Shown: one piece after another, positions 19,808 through 23,677 of the stretch
Layout of the letters: the number at the start of each line of letters is the position of its first letter
Position numbering within the stretch: the first letter of the stretch is position 1
Assembly: GCA_031264825.1 (NCBI GenBank)
Contig: JAISDL010000180.1
Span: forward strand, 1-23,677
Direction of reading: 5' to 3'
Length of the DNA: 23,677 nt
Source: Accumulibacter sp.
Lineage (GTDB): Bacteria > Pseudomonadota > Gammaproteobacteria > Burkholderiales > Rhodocyclaceae
Notes under the pieces: model-generated
Told to the model about the DNA's origin: nothing
Seen by the model: only the letters and a program-made list of their open reading frames with translations
Databases searched by the model: none
Position numbers and translations under genes: made by a program

Positions 19808-21190
19808 TCAGTGCGACCGCGCGGTCGGGGAGGGCGTACTACGCGCCGACGCTTCATCCAGGGGCTGCGGGTCGAGTTCGGCGACGGTGAGGGCGTCGTC
19901 GTTGAAATATTTTCGCGCGACGGCTTTGACGTCGTCCGAAGTGACCGCTTTGAGTTTTTCGACCAAACGCGCCTCGTCGCGGAATGAAAAACCCGAAGCT
20001 TCGAGTTCGCCGATCTCCATCGCCTGACCGAACATCGAATCGAGTTTATAAACCTGTGCGGCGACGAGTTGATTCCGCGCGCGCGTCAATTCCTCCTCGC
20101 TCACGCCGTCTTCGACGATTTTCGCTATTTCAGCGCGGAAGCCCGCTTCGAGGTCGGCGCGCGTCTTCCCTTCACTCGGCGAACCGTGAAAATAGAACAG
20201 CCCCGGACCGCGCGCGATCGCGTCGTATCCGGCGCTCGCCGACGCAGCGATACGCTGCTCGCGGACTAGGCTGCGCGAAAAGCGCGCCGCCGAGTGCCCG
20301 TCCAGAATCGCCGAAAGCATTTCGAGCGCGTAGGGGTCGCCGTCGCCCTCGACGTCGCGGATCACCGGAACCTTGTACGCCATCAGAACGACGGGCAGCT
20401 TCGCGGGCGCTTTGACGACGAGCCGCCGCAAACCGCGCTGCGGCGGCTCGGTCTGCGGCTTGCGTTCGGGGAGCGCGCGCGGCTTCAAGACGCCGTAATG
20501 ACGTTCCGCGAGGGCAAAAACTTCGCGGTGGTCGACGTCGCCGACGACGACGACGAAGGCGTTGTTCGGAAGATACCAGCGATCGTACCAAGCGCGCGCG
20601 TCGCCGACGCTCATGTTTTCCAGGTCGTTCATCCAGCCGATGATCGGCGCGCGGTAGGGGTGCGCCTGGAAAGCCGTCGCGATCGCGTATTCGGTGAGTA
20701 GCGCCTGCGGCCTGTCGTCGGTGCGCATGCGGCGTTCTTCCATGACGACCTTGATTTCCTGCGCGAACTCCTTCGCGTCGAGTGTCAGGTGGCACATCCG
20801 GTCGGCCTCGAGGCGCATCATTCGGCCGAGTTGCCGCTTCGGGATCTGCTGGAAGTAGGCGGTATAGTCCTTTCCGGTAAATGCGTTGTCGCGCCCGCCG
20901 ACGCGCGCGACGATGCGGCTGAATTCGCCGGGACCGAAGGCCGGCGTGCCTTTGAACATCATGTGTTCGAGCAGGTGCGCAACGCCCGTCGTCCCGTTGG
21001 TTTCGTCCATGCTGCCGACGCGGTACCACGCCATGTGCGCGACGGTCGGCGCGCGGTGGTCTTCGCGGACGATGACGCGAAGGCCGTTGGAGAGGCGGCG
21101 TTCGTAGGTGTCGGCGAACGCCGGCGGGAGCGCGGCGACCAGCCCGAGCAAAACGACGGGCCATCGTGGAAATCGAAAGGTTTTGAACAT
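19808..21190 (-). CDS. M16 family zinc peptidase, catalytic subunit
   Basis: A 460-residue periplasmic metallopeptidase. A signal peptide (1-26, ending AFA) is followed by RRLSNGLRVIVREDHRAPTV, the zinc motif HLLEH (His72, Glu75, His76) and the third ligand Glu151 or Glu152 in VVMEERRMRTDD. The second domain has FSRSLVREQRIAASASAGYD. The pair with the next gene is standard in betaproteobacteria beside ftsY, where they are transcribed away from each other. The role is probably degradation of short peptides or signal-peptide remnants; the natural substrate is unknown. No good ribosome binding site is seen before the ATG. Confidence 0.94.
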   Translation of the reverse strand: MFKTFRFPRWPVVLLGLVAALPPAFADTYERRLSNGLRVIVREDHRAPTVAHMAWYRVGSMDETNGTTGVAHLLEHMMFKGTPAFGPGEFSRIVARVGGRDNAFTGKDYTAYFQQIPKRQLGRMMRLEADRMCHLTLDAKEFAQEIKVVMEERRMRTDDRPQALLTEYAIATAFQAHPYRAPIIGWMNDLENMSVGDARAWYDRWYLPNNAFVVVVGDVDHREVFALAERHYGVLKPRALPERKPQTEPPQRGLRRLVVKAPAKLPVVLMAYKVPVIRDVEGDGDPYALEMLSAILDGHSAARFSRSLVREQRIAASASAGYDAIARGPGLFYFHGSPSEGKTRADLEAGFRAEIAKIVEDGVSEEELTRARNQLVAAQVYKLDSMFGQAMEIGELEASGFSFRDEARLVEKLKAVTSDDVKAVARKYFNDDALTVAELDPQPLDEASARSTPSPTARSH

Positions 21191-21221
21191 GATTTATCGA
21201 GTTTGCTTCTGTTAGAATTTG

Positions 21222-21231
21222 CCGGTACCGG
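21222..21231. promoter_or_regulatory. Perfect palindrome CCGGTACCGG in the divergent M16 / ftsY region
   Basis: A 10-bp dyad in the 132-bp divergent intergenic space, in AT-rich surroundings (TTAGAATTTG before it, AATATTAA after it). Its position would allow an operator serving both directions. There are no clear -35/-10 pairs, so this is only a candidate. Confidence 0.3.
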
Positions 21232-21322
21232 AATATTAACACCCCTTATTCGACGGACATTCCAGAAGCGGAAATATTCGGCGCGCGCTTTGCCGACCAC
21301 ACCCAATGTGAATTGAAACCAT

Positions 21323-22309
21323 ATGTTCGATTTTTTCAGGAAATCTTCTTCCGCCGAGACCGCCTCCGACGCTACGGACGACGAGGAAAACGCGTCGTCC
21401 GAACCCGGCTGGCACGAGCGCCTGAAAACCGGCCTGTCGAAAACGCGCGCCCAGTTCGGCAAGCAGCTCAAATCGGTTTTTTCCCGCGCCAAGGTCGACG
21501 ACGATCTCCTCGAAACGCTCGAAACGCTGCTCATTTCGAGCGACGCCGGACTCGAAGCAACCGACTACCTGCTCGACGAACTGAAGAAGCGCGTCAAACG
21601 CGAAGGCGCCGAGACGCCGGAAAAAATACACGGCGCGCTGAAAGAAGCCTTCCTCGAATTGCTCGTCCCGCTCGAAAAGCCGCTCGACGTTTCCTCGCAC
21701 AAGCCCTTCATCGTCATGCTCGCCGGCGTCAACGGCGCGGGAAAGACGACGTCGATCGGAAAATTGGCAAAGTATTTCCAGGCGCGGGGGTGTTCGGTGC
21801 TGCTCGCGGCGGGCGACACCTTCCGCGCCGCCGCGCGCGAACAGTTGCAAGCCTGGGGCGAACGCAACGGCGTCACCGTCGTTTCGCAGGCCTCGGGCGA
21901 CCCGGCGGCGGTGATCTTTGACGCGATCACGTCGGCAAAGGCGCGCGGTATCGACGTCGTCCTCGCCGATACTGCCGGACGCCTGCCGACGCAACTCAAT
22001 CTGATGGAAGAAATTTCCAAGGTCAGGCGCGTGATCGACAAGGCCGAACCCGGCGCGCCGCACGAAACGCTGCTCGTGATCGACGCGAACTTCGGGCAGA
22101 ACGCGCTGAGCCAGCTCGAAGCCTTCGACAAGGCGATCGGCGTGGACGGGCTGATCGTGACCAAACTCGACGGTAGCGCCAAGGGAGGCGTCGTCGCCGC
22201 GATCGCGCGGCAATGCCCCAAGCCGATCCGCTTCATCGGCGTCGGAGAGCGCATCGACGATCTGCGTCCCTTCGTCGCGCGCGATTTTGTCGAAGCGATT
22301 TTCGAATAG
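21323..22309 (+). CDS. ftsY: Signal recognition particle receptor FtsY
   Basis: A 328-residue SRP-type GTPase that docks ribosome-SRP complexes at the inner membrane. A short acidic N-terminal A domain (about residues 1-30) is followed by the helical N domain (30-125) and the G domain. G1 is GVNGAGKTT (135-143), then DTFRAAAREQL (165-175), G3 DTAGR (216-220) and G4 TKLDG (280-284), with GGVVAAI next. One block differs: the usual DA-T-TGQNA reads DANFGQNAL (254-262). No convincing ribosome binding site precedes the ATG. It heads the ftsY-ftsE-ftsX operon. Confidence 0.97.
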   Translation: MFDFFRKSSSAETASDATDDEENASSEPGWHERLKTGLSKTRAQFGKQLKSVFSRAKVDDDLLETLETLLISSDAGLEATDYLLDELKKRVKREGAETPEKIHGALKEAFLELLVPLEKPLDVSSHKPFIVMLAGVNGAGKTTSIGKLAKYFQARGCSVLLAAGDTFRAAAREQLQAWGERNGVTVVSQASGDPAAVIFDAITSAKARGIDVVLADTAGRLPTQLNLMEEISKVRRVIDKAEPGAPHETLLVIDANFGQNALSQLEAFDKAIGVDGLIVTKLDGSAKGGVVAAIARQCPKPIRFIGVGERIDDLRPFVARDFVEAIFE

Positions 22310-22317
22310 AACAAGAC

Positions 22318-22980
22318 ATGATCAGCGCGCGCGCGCTTTCCAAGCGTTATCCTCAGGGCATTGAAGCGCTCAAGGATTTGAGCTTTGACATCGAAACCGG
22401 CGAGATGGTCTTCATCACCGGGCGTTCCGGCGCGGGAAAAACGACGCTCTTCCGTCTGCTCGCGGCGATCGAGCGCCCGACCTCGGGCAGCATCGTCGTC
22501 AACGGACAGAACCTCGTCGCGCTACGCGAGAGTGCGATTCCCTTCCTGCGGCGCAGCTTCGGTCTCGTTTTCCAGAACCAGAAGCTTCTGTTCGACCGTA
22601 ACGCGCTCGACAATGTCCTGCTCCCGATGAAGATCGCCGGCCTGTCCACGAACGAAGCGCTACGCCGCGCGCGCGCCGCGCTCGACAAGGTCGGCCTGTC
22701 GCACCGCGAAAAAGCGGACCTTCTGACGCTCTCGGGCGGCGAACAGCAACGCCTGGCCATCGCGCGCGCGGTCGTCAACCGGCCGTCGATCCTGCTCGCC
22801 GACGAACCGACGACGAACCTCGACGCGGACTCGGCCGCGGGAATCCTCGAGATATTCCGCGCCTTCCATCAGGTCGGCGTCACGCTGATCGTCGCCACGC
22901 ACGACCCGCAATGGGTTTCCCGCGTTGCGCCGCGCATCCTGCACCTCGATCAAGGGCGGCTTCAGGAGGATGTCGAATGA
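22318..22980 (+). CDS. ftsE: Cell division ATP-binding protein FtsE
   Basis: A 220-residue ABC ATPase that with FtsX controls septal peptidoglycan hydrolases. Walker A is GRSGAGKTT (35-43), Q-loop VFQNQKLL (Gln86), signature LSGGEQQR (138-145), Walker B ILLADEPT (158-165) and the switch His in ATHD. The FtsE-typical DEPTGN reads DEPTTN. A frame opens earlier (22213), inside ftsY, but ATG at 22318 gives the correct FtsE N-terminus. It lies 8 bp after the ftsY stop and overlaps ftsX by four bases (ATGA). Confidence 0.96.
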   Translation: MISARALSKRYPQGIEALKDLSFDIETGEMVFITGRSGAGKTTLFRLLAAIERPTSGSIVVNGQNLVALRESAIPFLRRSFGLVFQNQKLLFDRNALDNVLLPMKIAGLSTNEALRRARAALDKVGLSHREKADLLTLSGGEQQRLAIARAVVNRPSILLADEPTTNLDADSAAGILEIFRAFHQVGVTLIVATHDPQWVSRVAPRILHLDQGRLQEDVE

Positions 22981-23677
22981 GACGCTTTCTGACCCAGCAC
23001 GTATCGGCTTTTTCCGACGCGGTACGCAAACTGCTTGCGTCCCCGCTCGGGTCGGTCCTCTCGTTCGTCGTGATCGGAACGGCGCTGGCGCTGCCGGCCG
23101 CCGGCTGGCTCGTCCTCGACAACCTGCGCGACCTGGCCGGCGGTGTGCCGAAACCCCAGCAGATCAGTCTCTTCATGGTGCCGTCGGCGGACAAGCGCGC
23201 CTTCGACGAAGTTGAAGTACGCTTGCGGCTCGCGCGCGTCGGAAGCTGGCGCTTCGTCCCGCGCGACGAAGCCTTGGAGCGCTTGAAAGCGATCGAAGGC
23301 GTCCCGGAAATCCTTGAGACCTTGCCGAAAAACCCGCTACCCGACGCCTTTATCGTCGAACCCGAAGATGTCCGTCCCGAAGCGGTCGAAAGTCTGGCGA
23401 AAACCTTCTCGAGCTGGCCGGAAGTCGAGCACGTACAACTGGACTCCGAATGGGTGCGGCGCTTCGACGTTTTCCTGCGCATCGGCCGGATCATGATCGC
23501 AATGCTCGCGGGACTGTTCGGCGGCGCGCTGATCATCGTCACCTTCAACACGATTCGCCTTCAAATCCTTGCGCAGGCGGATGAAATCGAAGTCGCCCGC
23601 CTGATCGGCGCGACGAACGCCTTCGTCCGGCGGCCTTTCCAGTATTTCGGTTTTTTGCAGGGTCTGCTCGGCGGCCT
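22977..23677 (+). CDS. ftsX: Cell division protein FtsX (partial, cut by window end)
   Basis: An open frame runs from the ATG overlapping the ftsE stop to the last base of the window, giving 233 residues and no stop. It has a cytoplasmic N-terminus (1-20), a first membrane helix (about 25-48), a periplasmic domain (about 50-165) in which PKPQQISLFMVPSADK and LETLPKNPLPDAFIVEPED match FtsX, and a second helix (about 170-192). The conserved cytosolic coupling segment ILAQADEIEVARLIGATNAF follows. FtsX passes the ATPase signal of FtsE to periplasmic amidase activators. About a fifth to a quarter of the protein should lie beyond the window. Confidence 0.95.
   Translation, partial: MRRFLTQHVSAFSDAVRKLLASPLGSVLSFVVIGTALALPAAGWLVLDNLRDLAGGVPKPQQISLFMVPSADKRAFDEVEVRLRLARVGSWRFVPRDEALERLKAIEGVPEILETLPKNPLPDAFIVEPEDVRPEAVESLAKTFSSWPEVEHVQLDSEWVRRFDVFLRIGRIMIAMLAGLFGGALIIVTFNTIRLQILAQADEIEVARLIGATNAFVRRPFQYFGFLQGLLGG

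Overview
The window is a high-GC, gene-dense chromosomal segment of a Gram-negative bacterium, most likely a betaproteobacterium. The evidence is the gene order: nadD-rsfS-rlmH-maf, ftsY-ftsE-ftsX divergent from a pair of M16 peptidase genes, lgt beside ilvD, a BPSS1780-type membrane protein before nadD, and rapZ in a compact operon. I cannot name a genus. No rRNA, tRNA, CRISPR array or complete insertion sequence was seen.

Layout. 1-2713 (+): the tail of an unidentified gene with a terminator-like hairpin, a HerA/YjgR-type ATPase with a charged C-terminal coiled coil, and a TauE/SafE exporter. 5690-2759 (-): a five-gene operon of rapZ, a NusG-domain-II membrane protein, a Gx-transporter family protein, ubiX and a small PPOX-fold flavoprotein. 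5868-9122 (+): an M20 amidohydrolase, a predicted outer-membrane protein, a periplasmic zinc amidase and a glycine-zipper membrane protein. 9258-9665 (-): a stand-alone methylmalonyl-CoA epimerase with its own promoter and terminator. 9966-10772 (-): lgt. 10773-12022: about 1.25 kb of accessory sequence in which two 60-bp direct repeats bracket decayed remnants of a multigene cassette. 12023-14498 (+): ilvD and a LysE/RhtB exporter. 14579-15337 (+): maleate isomerase. 15497-18476 (+): BPSS1780-type protein, nadD, rsfS, rlmH and maf. 21190-18487 (-): two M16 peptidase subunits. 21323-23677 (+): ftsY, ftsE and partial ftsX, cut by the window end.

How the genes work together. Most are housekeeping: the envelope (lgt, amidase, M16 pair, ftsEX, ftsY), NAD synthesis and ribosome maturation (nadD, rsfS, rlmH), and branched-chain amino acid synthesis (ilvD). 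The rapZ operon combines a small-RNA/nucleotide-binding regulator with genes of flavin or quinone redox membrane biology. Its NusG-II/Gx pair resembles the EetA/EetB pair of Gram-positive flavin-based electron transfer loci.

The least ordinary parts are the repeat-bracketed remnant cassette, which includes a DUF1016 gene that appears to have lost an internal block between two similar sequences; a small dispersed repeat family with four recognisable copies; and a nearly identical 30-bp promoter module in front of rapZ and the epimerase gene. I found no clearly intact, previously undescribed multigene system.
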